Assembly (NCBI GenBank): GCA_903896925.1 | Contig: CAITZM010000176.1 | Location: forward strand, 1-46,587 | From: an uncultured Lentisphaerota bacterium | GTDB taxonomy: Bacteria; Verrucomicrobiota; Kiritimatiellia; CAIQIC01 | Length of the DNA stretch: 46,587 nt | Direction of reading: 5' to 3' | Part shown: piece after piece, positions 14,657 through 22,209 of the stretch | Layout of the letters: each line of letters starts with the position of its first letter | Position numbering within the stretch: the stretch's first letter is position 1 | Position numbers and translations under genes: made by a program | The notes under the pieces: model-generated | Told to the model about the DNA's origin: nothing | Database searches by the model: none | The model's input: the letters and a program-made list of their open reading frames with translations, nothing else

Positions 14657-16027
14657 TTACTTCTTTTCGCCGATCGGGCCGATCGATTTGATGTCGGCCG
14701 CCTCGAAGGTCTTGACGATGCCCGGGCGTTCTTCCAACTGGACCGAACCGTTCGGGTACTTGCGGATGAGGACGCCGGTGTGGCTTTCTTCGGCCGTCGG
14801 GCCGGTGCGGACGATCGTGTCGGGGATGAAGAGCCGCTTCATGCGCTCGGTGCGCGTGACGAGGTTGTCGGTGTCGATCGTGATCTTGACCGGCGAGTGG
14901 GCGTAACCGGGCTTGACGAGCCGGAGGAGATGGTCGCCGCGACTGATGTAGTTCACGCGCAGCGGCTCGGAGACTTGCGGATTGCCGGCGGAAGCCTCCG
15001 TCGTGCCGGCTTCGTCATCATCCACAAAGACCTTGGCACCGGGCGGTTCGGTGATGACAACCAGGCCGCCGCTGTTGTGCTGCAGCCGGAATTCCTCGGT
15101 GGACTGCTCTTCGGGCTTGAGCGTGATGTTGCGCGCATCGCTCTCATAGCCGCGCTTCTCGGCGCGCAGGCGATATTCGCCGGGCGGCAGATTCGTCATC
15201 ACGACGGGTGTTTCGCCGCGGAACTGGTTGTTGACGTAGATCCGCGCTTTTTCGGGGATCGAATGCACCGTCAGCCCCGAGGGAATCGCCTTGAGCGGGG
15301 CGGGCACTTCCACCACATCGCCGGCCTTGAGCACGATCTGGCTGCGGTGGGTCGCGTAGCCCTTGAGGTTGATCTCGACCTCCACCGTGCCGCTCGGGAT
15401 GCGGTCGAGGGTGCAGGGGGTGGTGCCGCGCGTGGCGCCATTGAGCAGGACGGAGGCGCCCGCCGGCTCGGAGGAAACCTTGAGCGTGGCGGAATCGGAC
15501 GTGAGATCGCTGGCCAGTTTGATGGGGGTGCGGTTATTGATGGCCAGCGCGAGCTTGCGCGGCTGATAGCCTTCGGTGCGCAGTACGACGATATGATCGC
15601 CCACGCTCAGGTCGGTCAACAACAGGGGCGTTTTCCGGTTGCTGGAATTGCCATCCACATCCACTTCCGCGCCCGGCGGCGTGGTCTGGATGAGGACGAG
15701 GCCCTTAAGCGGCTCGAGTTTGAACTCGGCCGTGGTCTTTTCGCCCGCCATCAAGGCCACGGTGCGCCGCTGCGTCTGGCAGCCATCCTTGCGGATTTCG
15801 AGCAGGTGCTGGCCCGGATCGATGTTTTGGAGGGTCTGCGGCGTCACATCCGGCTGCTGCAGGCCGTCGAGGAAGATTTGCGCGCCGGTGGGCTGGTTGG
15901 TCACCTGACAGGTGACGCGCAGGAGCGCGCCGCCGCCGCCAAAGCTGCGCACGCCGCCGCCCACGGCCAGCAAAGCGGCCACGATCCAGAGCAACAGCCC
16001 ATGGTTGCGTTGTATGCGCGTGCTCAT
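14657..16027 (-). CDS. membrane-anchored PEGA-repeat protein
   Basis: A 456-residue protein with one N-terminal membrane segment (LLLWIVAALLAVGGGVRSF, about 9-27) and then five PEGA-type repeats outside the membrane. Their typical cores are QPTGAQIFLDG, TPPGAEVDVDG, EPAGASVLLNG, IPEKARIYVNN and EPPGAKVFVDD, each followed by a 'PGxHxLxxxKxGY' turn. PEGA domains are surface-associated beta-domains of unknown ligand. The C-terminal 80 residues contain RKYPNGSVQLEERPG. The gene overlaps the upstream FHA gene by ATGA, so the two products are probably made in fixed ratio and may act together at the envelope. Confidence 0.88.
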   Translation of the reverse strand: MSTRIQRNHGLLLWIVAALLAVGGGVRSFGGGGALLRVTCQVTNQPTGAQIFLDGLQQPDVTPQTLQNIDPGQHLLEIRKDGCQTQRRTVALMAGEKTTAEFKLEPLKGLVLIQTTPPGAEVDVDGNSSNRKTPLLLTDLSVGDHIVVLRTEGYQPRKLALAINNRTPIKLASDLTSDSATLKVSSEPAGASVLLNGATRGTTPCTLDRIPSGTVEVEINLKGYATHRSQIVLKAGDVVEVPAPLKAIPSGLTVHSIPEKARIYVNNQFRGETPVVMTNLPPGEYRLRAEKRGYESDARNITLKPEEQSTEEFRLQHNSGGLVVITEPPGAKVFVDDDEAGTTEASAGNPQVSEPLRVNYISRGDHLLRLVKPGYAHSPVKITIDTDNLVTRTERMKRLFIPDTIVRTGPTAEESHTGVLIRKYPNGSVQLEERPGIVKTFEAADIKSIGPIGEKK

Positions 16028-17376
16028 CGGTTCGGTTTCAGATGCCGTTCGACATCGAGCTTCTTGATTTTCGCCTGTTTATAGCGCGCGTCCTCGCGAT
16101 CGGGAATGGATTCGAGGATGGTCTGCAGGTTCCTGCTCGCCTCCTGCCAATCCTCGATCTTGATGGCCTTCTCGGCGCGGAAGGCCGAGTTGTCATACCG
16201 CTCTTGCAGCAATTTCTTCGTGTCCGAGCGGCCGCCGACGATATCCTGATAGAAATCCGGTTTGGGCTCCAACGTCTCCAGGTAGACATCGGCCGCCTCG
16301 AAAGCCTTCATCGCCTTGTAGAGGTTGCCGAAGCTGACTTCCTTCTCATCGTAATACTTCTTGCCCTGCAGCATCGCATCGCGCGCCAGTTCGAGCAGCT
16401 TTTCCGGCGACACGGGGAGCGAGGCCAGACTCAGGGTGTTTTGCCCGAAGGTCTCGACGATGTCGGCGGCCTTCTGGAACGCCTCCGGCATCACGCGGTT
16501 GATGACGACCACGCGCTTGGTGCGGGCGCCGAAGGTGAGGGTCAGGTCATGCGAATCGAGGCTGTCCGTCTGCTGGCCTTTGTATTCGTTTTCCAACTGG
16601 AGGAAACCCGTGCTCTCCAATTGCGAAATCAGCTTGCCCAGTATCGACACGTCCAGTTTCTGTTTTTCCTTCACCAGGTGTTTGGCGTCCGCGAGGCTGT
16701 CCACCCGCGCGGTCAGGTTGCTGCCCAGCAGCGTCAATTCGTAGCGGAAGATGTTGGAGCTGGTCGCCTCCACCTTCTCGTACTGGATTTCCAGCGCGGG
16801 CAGCGTCGCGCCCTTGATCGCGTTGCTCCGGTTGCGGTCCAGCAGGCCCAGCTTGATCAGCGCCACCACGATGACCACGACGAAGACGAGCCCCACGACC
16901 AGCCAGAGCGTTTTAGAAACATGCTTGCGCGTCGCGGCGTCCGCGACGGAGGTGTTCCTTCCGAACAGATCAGGTACTTCCCCGTGCGGCGCGCCGGGCG
17001 CGCGCGTGGGCGGCACCGCGTCCGCCGCCGCCGCGTCCGCGGTGATGACGGCCGACGCCGTCGGCGCGTCGCCCAGCACACGCAGGGTCGTGTCGCCGAT
17101 CACAATCCGGTCGCCGGGCATCAGGGCGACGTCGGAGATCGGCGCGCCGTTCACCTCGGTGGTGTTCGTGCTGCCGAGGTCGGCCACGCGGGCCTGGCCG
17201 TCGCCGGCCAGATAGATGCGGCAGTGAAAACGAGAGAGGGAGGGGTCGTTGACGACGAAGTCGTTGCTCGGGTCGCGCCCGATGCGCGCCCCGGCGGGCT
17301 CGACAGAGTACCGCCGGCCGCGCTCCGGCCCGGCTTCGACTTCCAGCTCAAACTTGTTCGGATTGATGCTCAACAC
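16024..17376 (-). CDS. FHA-domain protein with a single transmembrane segment
   Basis: The forkhead-associated domain binds phosphothreonine. It covers about residues 1-100, with GARIGRDPSNDFVVND, SRFHCRIYL and GSTNTTEVNG carrying the conserved Gly-Arg, Ser-x-x-His and Asn residues. A linker follows, then one transmembrane helix (LWLVVGLVFVVVIVVALIKLG) near residue 160-180 and a 260-residue outer region with many short helices, including RSDTKKLLQERYDN and WQEASRNLQTILESIPDRED. The start is uncertain: GTG at 17376 or TTG at 17373 follow GGAG, while an ATG at 17409 would add 11 residues. Phosphothreonine signalling inside may be relayed to the coupled PEGA protein outside; no Ser/Thr kinase is in the window. 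Confidence 0.88.
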   Translation of the reverse strand: MLSINPNKFELEVEAGPERGRRYSVEPAGARIGRDPSNDFVVNDPSLSRFHCRIYLAGDGQARVADLGSTNTTEVNGAPISDVALMPGDRIVIGDTTLRVLGDAPTASAVITADAAAADAVPPTRAPGAPHGEVPDLFGRNTSVADAATRKHVSKTLWLVVGLVFVVVIVVALIKLGLLDRNRSNAIKGATLPALEIQYEKVEATSSNIFRYELTLLGSNLTARVDSLADAKHLVKEKQKLDVSILGKLISQLESTGFLQLENEYKGQQTDSLDSHDLTLTFGARTKRVVVINRVMPEAFQKAADIVETFGQNTLSLASLPVSPEKLLELARDAMLQGKKYYDEKEVSFGNLYKAMKAFEAADVYLETLEPKPDFYQDIVGGRSDTKKLLQERYDNSAFRAEKAIKIEDWQEASRNLQTILESIPDREDARYKQAKIKKLDVERHLKPNR

Positions 17377-17503
17377 ATGACTCCGCAAAACGGCGCATAT
17401 TAAAACCATGCGCCCCGCCGCTTGTCAACGGCGCAAAAAAATTACCCCGCAAAGACCACGGGCGGTGTTTCCGGGGCGAACCCTCCGGAAGGTGACCGGC
17501 CTG

Positions 17504-18178
17504 TCAAGGCTTGTCCTTTTCGACCTTGAAGAGATACCAGCCGTTATCTGCGGCTTCGTTGGTGGCCAGCCACATCGAGTGGCCATCGAGAAAGGCCATC
17601 ACCGCACCGCCGTTGTGGCCGCAGAAAAAACCGCCGGCGTTGAGGTTGAATTTTCCGTTGGGCGGTTCGCACACCCAGTCACCCTCCCCGTTTTCACCGA
17701 TGGAAATGGTCTTGGCCGGGAACCGTGCCTGGGCCAGATAGATGTAGTCAGCGGGCGACAACCCGACGGCGCTGCGCTCGCCGATATAGGCATTGATGCC
17801 GTAGCTCGCGTACGAATTACCCTTCAATTGTTGCTTGGGGATCAGCGGGCAAAGATAGACTTTCCGCTCATTGACGTAGGGCATGATGGATTCGCGCCAC
17901 GTCTGGTTGGTCCAGTTGTTGGCCGGATTGGACCGTGGGGTTTGATTGTCGTGTTCGCGGGCGTAGAACAGCAGACCCAAGCCCAACTGGCGCTGGTTCG
18001 AGATGCAGATCACGCGGGTGGCGCGCTCCTTCACGCGTCCCACCGTTGGCACCAGCAGGGCGATCAGCACCGCGATGATGCTGATGACCACCAGCAGCTC
18101 GATCAAGGTGAACGCATGGCGCTTGTTGGTCATCCGTTGCGCACCGTCCGGTTGCGGCACTCTGGGGGTTTTCTTCAT
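17504..18178 (-). CDS. type II secretion/prepilin-like protein with H-X9-DG C-terminal motif
   Basis: A 224-residue pseudopilin. The class III signal is KRHAFTLIELLVVISIIAVL, with cleavage expected before Phe; Ala instead of the usual Gly occupies the -1 site, which prepilin peptidases tolerate. The globular part ends with CGHNGGAVMAFLDGHSMWL, the H-X9-DG signature of a pilin-like family expanded in Planctomycetes, Verrucomicrobiota and Lentisphaerota. The start is either 18178 or the in-frame ATG at 18133, which gives the conventional 7-residue leader. It lies 12 bp after the GNAT gene and may share its transcript. Function of the family is not established. Confidence 0.88.
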   Translation of the reverse strand: MKKTPRVPQPDGAQRMTNKRHAFTLIELLVVISIIAVLIALLVPTVGRVKERATRVICISNQRQLGLGLLFYAREHDNQTPRSNPANNWTNQTWRESIMPYVNERKVYLCPLIPKQQLKGNSYASYGINAYIGERSAVGLSPADYIYLAQARFPAKTISIGENGEGDWVCEPPNGKFNLNAGGFFCGHNGGAVMAFLDGHSMWLATNEAADNGWYLFKVEKDKP

Positions 18179-18190
18179 GGCCGGGCCATG

Positions 18191-18646
18191 CTACGCCGTG
18201 CGGTCTTTTTTTCCAAGCGCAGGATCGGGTGCCAGGAAACCGCGCGCCGGATCCGCCATGCCCGGGTGCATGCGGGCCATGGCGGTCAGCATCTTCCTGA
18301 AGCCCAGCTTGGTGTAGAAGCCCTCGCGGCCGGGGTTGGCGAAGAGGATGAGGTTGGCGACCGGGAGACGGGCGCACAAACGTTGCACCATTTCCTGCCC
18401 GATGTGGCGGCCTTGATACTCCGGCAGCAGGACCACATCGTAGATGGCGGCGTGATATTCCCCGTCGCAGATCGCCCGGGCGAGGCCGATCAGCTTCCGG
18501 TCATCAAAGACCAGCACCTTGGCGTAGCTGTTGTGAAATGCGCGCGCCATCTTCTCCGGCTCGCGCGTGCCCAGCGGAGCGAGCCGGACCACTTCGGCCG
18601 CCTCCTGCCAGTCCACGTTGGCCAGGTCGTATTGGTAACGGATCAT
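18191..18646 (-). CDS. GNAT family N-acetyltransferase
   Basis: The 151-residue protein has GNAT features: strand KVLVFDDRKLIGLARAICDG, YDVVLLPEYQGRHIGQEMVQRL with the acetyl-CoA-binding Q-x-x-G-I/L-G loop (QGRHIG), and NPGREGFYTKLGFRKM in the C-terminal motif. It transfers an acetyl group from acetyl-CoA to an amine that cannot be predicted. GGAGG nine bases upstream fixes the start at 18646; an upstream ATG would put that site inside the gene. The 75-bp gap to the preceding gene holds two GC-rich hairpins (near 18675 and 18695). Confidence 0.88.
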   Translation of the reverse strand: MIRYQYDLANVDWQEAAEVVRLAPLGTREPEKMARAFHNSYAKVLVFDDRKLIGLARAICDGEYHAAIYDVVLLPEYQGRHIGQEMVQRLCARLPVANLILFANPGREGFYTKLGFRKMLTAMARMHPGMADPARGFLAPDPALGKKDRTA

Positions 18647-18721
18647 TTTATTTTTCCTCCATGGCACCTGCAGGGCGCCGGTTCCGGCGCTGCCGCGCCG
18701 CAGGCGCGGTGGCGGCCGGGC

Positions 18722-19510
18722 TCAGTGCGGCTTCAGGTCGTCGGTGTAGAAGCCGCTGACGTTTCTGGCCTCCAGCGCTTGCGCCTCGGCCTCCGTGTTC
18801 ACCGTGTGCGTGTAAACGAAGAGTCCCAGGGCGCTGAGTTGCGCCGCCAGGCCGGTGGCGGTCGCCCGCTGGCTGGGCATGGTCACGGCCAGCAATTTGT
18901 GGCGCTTGCAGAAGGCGATGATTTCGTCGTCCGTGCTGGAACACGCATACAGGGTCAGGATGATCTGCCGGTAGCCCAGCGCCTGGACCGCGGCGTACTC
19001 CTGCAGCTGATAAATTTGCGGCAGGATCTGCCGGATCAGGCCCGGATGGCGCTGCGCGATCATGCGCAAGCCTTCCACGTTCCCGGCTTTGATATCCGTG
19101 ACAATATAGGCGTCGGGGTGCGCCGCCAGCCAGGCGGCCAACCGCTCCAGGGAGAGCTGGGTCAGGCCGCCGGCCATCTTCAACTTCATGAAGTCCGCCA
19201 GCGAGTACTCTTTGGCCGTGCCGTTGAACAGCCAGCTCACGCGCTCCCAGTCATGCACGAGCGCCAGTTCGTTGTCGGTGGTCCAGTTGAAATCGAGTTC
19301 GATAAAGCGGAACCGGTTCCGATAGCTCTCGTTCAAAGCTTCGAGACTGCTGGTGCAGGGGCGCCCGCCCACGGTGCCGGCCCCGTGGGCGATATATTTT
19401 TCGGGCTTGAGCGGCGCTACGGCCGGGGGGCGCAGCAGCACCGTGGCGGCCAGGAGGGCCGCCGCCGCCGGGGCGGCCAGCAGCGCCCAGCGTGCGGGTG
19501 ACGTGTTCAT
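18722..19510 (-). CDS. glycerophosphodiester phosphodiesterase family protein (variant)
   Basis: A 262-residue TIM-barrel phosphodiesterase with an N-terminal membrane or signal segment (WALLAAPAAAALLAATVLL). The catalytic signature is present in a variant form: YIAHGAGTVGG instead of AHRG, SSLEAL in place of PENT-x-A, then FIELDFNWTTDNELALVHD with the metal-binding Glu-x-Asp and general-acid His. This matches a branch of GDPD/PI-PLC-like proteins that keep His, Glu, Asp and His but lack the Arg after the first His. Substrate unknown; export suggests an envelope phosphodiester. It follows the glycosidase gene by 34 bp, in the same series. Confidence 0.8.
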   Translation of the reverse strand: MNTSPARWALLAAPAAAALLAATVLLRPPAVAPLKPEKYIAHGAGTVGGRPCTSSLEALNESYRNRFRFIELDFNWTTDNELALVHDWERVSWLFNGTAKEYSLADFMKLKMAGGLTQLSLERLAAWLAAHPDAYIVTDIKAGNVEGLRMIAQRHPGLIRQILPQIYQLQEYAAVQALGYRQIILTLYACSSTDDEIIAFCKRHKLLAVTMPSQRATATGLAAQLSALGLFVYTHTVNTEAEAQALEARNVSGFYTDDLKPH

Positions 19511-19544
19511 GCCCTGTTGCGCCCAGCCTCCGTCGCCCGCCGGT

Positions 19545-20966
19545 TCAGTTGGCGGCCATCTGGATTTTGATCCGATGGGCGCCGGTCAGCTGGCCGTCGA
19601 GGACGGGCGGCGCTTCCTTGCCGTCGAGCTCGAATTTCGCGAGCTTCGTGCCGTGGCCGGTGATCTCGATGGCGAGGACGCTGCCGCGATACTTGACGTT
19701 GGCGAGGCTGAGCTTGTCGAACTGCGCGGGCACGACGGGCGCGAAGCGGATGCCGCTCTCGGTGAAATCCATCCCGAAGAGGCCGTGGTAGATCATCGAA
19801 AGGAAGCCCGAGGCGCTCCAGAGCTGGCGCGGCGAGCCGCCCGGTTCGCCATTCTCCGGGAAATAGAATTCCATGAACGTGGTCGCGTTCTGCGAGAGCT
19901 TGACCAGCGCGTCCAACTCGCGGCCGAAGACCTCGACGTCCTTCATCTGGCTGGCGGCCCACGCCCAGTACCCCTGCACGAACGGCCAGATCATGCCGTT
20001 GTGATAGTACTCCGCGGTGTGTTTCTTCTCTTTGATATGGATCCATTCCGGGTACTGGGGCCAGAGGCACGGAAAGCCGCACGGCGCGGTGGGCGTCTGG
20101 CGCAGGATGCTCTGCGCCTGTCCGGCGTCGGCCACGCCGTAGAGGATGGCGAACGCCTCGCCGCAGCCTTCCATCCGTTCGTCCAACTGGCCGGCGGCAT
20201 CGAGGTAGTAGGCATAGTAGCCCTTGGCCGGCTGCCAGAGGCGCTGGTTGATGGCGGCCTTGAGCGCGTCGGCCTTGGCCTGCCACGGCGCGGCGTCTTC
20301 GCCGAGCAGTTGCGCGAGGCGGGCGGCGACGAGGTAGCCGCGGTAGTAGAGCAGGTTGGTGCTCAGGGCTTTGGTCTTCGCGATCATCGGCCCCTTCATC
20401 GCGTAGGCCTTGGGATAGCCGCTGTTGGATTCCATGAAGGTCGAGCAGCCGCCGAACAGGCCGACTTCCTTGAAGAACGCATCGCGCTCGGCGCGCTTGA
20501 GGCTGTTGACCGTGCGCACGTAGACCGGTCGCAACAGGTCGCGGTCGCCGGTGACGAGGTAGAGCGACCACGCGCCCGTCGCGCCGACGATGGCGTCGGT
20601 CAGGTTCGGCCAGCCGGCGAAGTGTCCGCACTTGTCCTGGTACCAGCATTCGCCGAGATCTTTGACCTCCTCGCGCAAGCCGAGCAGGGTCTTCTTGGAA
20701 ACATCCGGGTGCAGGAGCGCGCAGGCCATGTCCACGGAATAGGACGTGTCGCGCGTCCAGACCTGCGCCCAGTTCAGGCCCGCGAGGAAGTCGCCGTCCT
20801 TGACGTCGCCGGCGATGGTTTGCCGCGCCTTCAGGTAGGCCTGGTCCAGCGCGGGGACTCCGGAGGTGAACTCGAAGCCGGCGGGCGTGGGCAGGTCGGC
20901 GGCCGTCGCCGCCGCGACCAGCGCGGCGGGCAGCAGGCAGTATAGCAACGGTTGTCTGGTGTTCAT
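19545..20966 (-). CDS. secreted (alpha/alpha)6-barrel glycoside hydrolase
   Basis: The 473-residue protein starts with a signal peptide (LLYCLLPAALVAAATAA). The body resembles the six-hairpin barrel of trehalase/glucoamylase/rhamnosidase-type enzymes. It includes WAQVWTRDTSYSVDMA (about 62-77, typical of the barrel entrance with a catalytic-region Asp), FMESNSGYPKAYAMKGP, ATFMEFYFPENGEPGG, and a C-terminal beta domain (GSVLAIEITGHGTKL). Residues that could act as acid and base include Asp71 and the Glu residues in the FYFPENGE stretch, but I cannot assign the GH family. It sits between an esterase (29-bp gap) and a phosphodiesterase gene, consistent with a small glycan-degradation unit. Confidence 0.82.
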   Translation of the reverse strand: MNTRQPLLYCLLPAALVAAATAADLPTPAGFEFTSGVPALDQAYLKARQTIAGDVKDGDFLAGLNWAQVWTRDTSYSVDMACALLHPDVSKKTLLGLREEVKDLGECWYQDKCGHFAGWPNLTDAIVGATGAWSLYLVTGDRDLLRPVYVRTVNSLKRAERDAFFKEVGLFGGCSTFMESNSGYPKAYAMKGPMIAKTKALSTNLLYYRGYLVAARLAQLLGEDAAPWQAKADALKAAINQRLWQPAKGYYAYYLDAAGQLDERMEGCGEAFAILYGVADAGQAQSILRQTPTAPCGFPCLWPQYPEWIHIKEKKHTAEYYHNGMIWPFVQGYWAWAASQMKDVEVFGRELDALVKLSQNATTFMEFYFPENGEPGGSPRQLWSASGFLSMIYHGLFGMDFTESGIRFAPVVPAQFDKLSLANVKYRGSVLAIEITGHGTKLAKFELDGKEAPPVLDGQLTGAHRIKIQMAAN

Positions 20967-20995
20967 GGTCTTTCCTTTTTTTCCTCAGGGTTGCA

Positions 20996-21919
20996 TCACT
21001 TGGCGATGAACTGGTGGTCGCGGAGCCAGGCTTCGAGCTGGCCCGGCCATTGTTGCGTCACGGTCTTGCCGGTATTCTTCATCCCGAAGCCGTGACCGCC
21101 CTTTTCGAAGATGTGCAGTTCCGCCGGCACGCCGTGGGTCTTCAGCGCCTGATACATGCGGATGCTGTTCTCCGCCTTGACCGTGGCGTCGTCGGCGGCG
21201 GTGACGAGGAAGGTCGGCGGCGTGTTGCTCGTCACCTGCTGCTCGCAGGAATAATAGGCGGACAGCTGCGCATCGCCGGCGGCCTCGCCCATCAAATTCC
21301 GTTTCGAGCCGGCGTGCATGATCGCCTCGTCGTTCATGTTGAGCACCGCGTAGACGAGCACGGCGAAATCCGGGCGCGCGCTTTCCGCCTCGACCGGGTC
21401 GGCAGTGGCGGCGCGCGGCGCGGCGTCGAAATGCACGTCGAGCGTTCCGGCCAGATGCCCGCCGGCGGAGAAGCCGATGACGCCGACCTGCTGCGGCTTG
21501 ACGTTCCATTCGCCCGCGCGGTGGCGGATCAGGCGCAGCGCGCGGTGCGCGTCGAGCGCCGGGATGGTGTGGTCATAGAGGCGCTCCTTGCCCATCACCG
21601 GTCGGCGGTAGCGCAGCACGAACCCCGCGACGCCGCGCTCGTTGAACCAGCGCGCGATGTCGTAGCCTTCGTAGGTGTACATGCAGTTCTGGTAGCCGCC
21701 GCCGGGGAGAATCAGCACCGCCGAGCCGTTCGCCTTTTCCTTCGGCGGCAGGAAAACGGTCAGGGTGGGGCGCACCAGGCTTTCGTCGGCGAACTGCTGC
21801 TGCGCCCACTTTTCCGCGCCGGGCGCGGTGCCGGCCCAGAGCGGCAGCACGTCGTTCGTTTCCGCACGGGCCAGGGTTACGCCCAAGGCCGCCCACAGCA
21901 TCAAGTGTTTCAGTTTCAT
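20996..21919 (-). CDS. secreted alpha/beta-hydrolase, probable carbohydrate (acetyl) esterase
   Basis: A 307-residue serine esterase with a signal peptide (MKLKHLMLWAALGVTLARAE). It has the oxyanion-hole motif ILPGGGYQNCMY (70-81), the nucleophile elbow IGFSAGGHLAG with Ser151, an Asp in AADDATV and the catalytic His in KGGHGFG near the C-terminus. The architecture matches BD-FAE/acetyl-xylan-esterase-like enzymes that remove acetyl or feruloyl groups from hemicellulose. GCGGAAC precedes the ATG at 21919; the longer open frame to 22102 covers the structured intergenic element and is not coding. It heads a minus-strand series with the glycosidase and phosphodiesterase. Confidence 0.87.
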   Translation of the reverse strand: MKLKHLMLWAALGVTLARAETNDVLPLWAGTAPGAEKWAQQQFADESLVRPTLTVFLPPKEKANGSAVLILPGGGYQNCMYTYEGYDIARWFNERGVAGFVLRYRRPVMGKERLYDHTIPALDAHRALRLIRHRAGEWNVKPQQVGVIGFSAGGHLAGTLDVHFDAAPRAATADPVEAESARPDFAVLVYAVLNMNDEAIMHAGSKRNLMGEAAGDAQLSAYYSCEQQVTSNTPPTFLVTAADDATVKAENSIRMYQALKTHGVPAELHIFEKGGHGFGMKNTGKTVTQQWPGQLEAWLRDHQFIAK

Positions 21920-21936
21920 GTTCGTTCCGCAGGAAC

Positions 21937-21983
21937 TTCCAAGGATTGGAAACGCCGGAGACACCTTTTTCCAATCCTTGGAA
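21937..21983. repeat. inverted pair of TTCCAAGG palindromes
   Basis: TTCCAAGGATTGGAA (21937-21951) and its exact reverse complement TTCCAATCCTTGGAA (21969-21983) flank a 17-bp spacer, 18 bp upstream of the esterase start. The pair can form a larger stem of 15 bp or more. Confidence 0.8.
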
Positions 21984-22040
21984 AAAGTCAACGCGCCAAT
22001 TTCCAGTCCCGCCGAATTCCGAAGCGTAGCTGCTGTCCGT

Positions 22041-22135
22041 GGCCTGCTTGCCGAGGCGGCGCAGCGACGCTGCGTCCTCCCGCCAGGAGGGCGGCGTGTC
22101 ACGCCGCCGTTAGGGCTGCGCCCTGCAAGCAGGCC
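22041..22135. other. cloverleaf-like structured intergenic element
   Basis: An 11-bp outer stem (22041-22051 GGCCTGCTTGC with 22125-22135) encloses four consecutive hairpins: 22060-22074 (7-bp arms), 22076-22090 (5 bp), 22091-22107 (7 bp) and 22112-22124 (5 bp). The last abuts the outer stem. It occupies the divergent region between the esterase and the 1042-residue protein gene, outside both coding sequences. It could be a structured RNA leader, a folded DNA site or a small non-autonomous mobile element; sequence alone does not decide. Confidence 0.6.
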
Positions 22136-22209
22136 GTGGTGCGGTTCGGCATTGACGGGTTGTGGGGAAAAGGATTAGAGAAGAATCAGCGCAGGGAAGG
22201 AGCGGCACA

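Noticed and set aside
17408..19501. 697-codon plus-strand frame opposite pseudopilin, GNAT and phosphodiesterase genes
   Set aside because: It spans three recognisable genes on the other strand and has no motif of its own.
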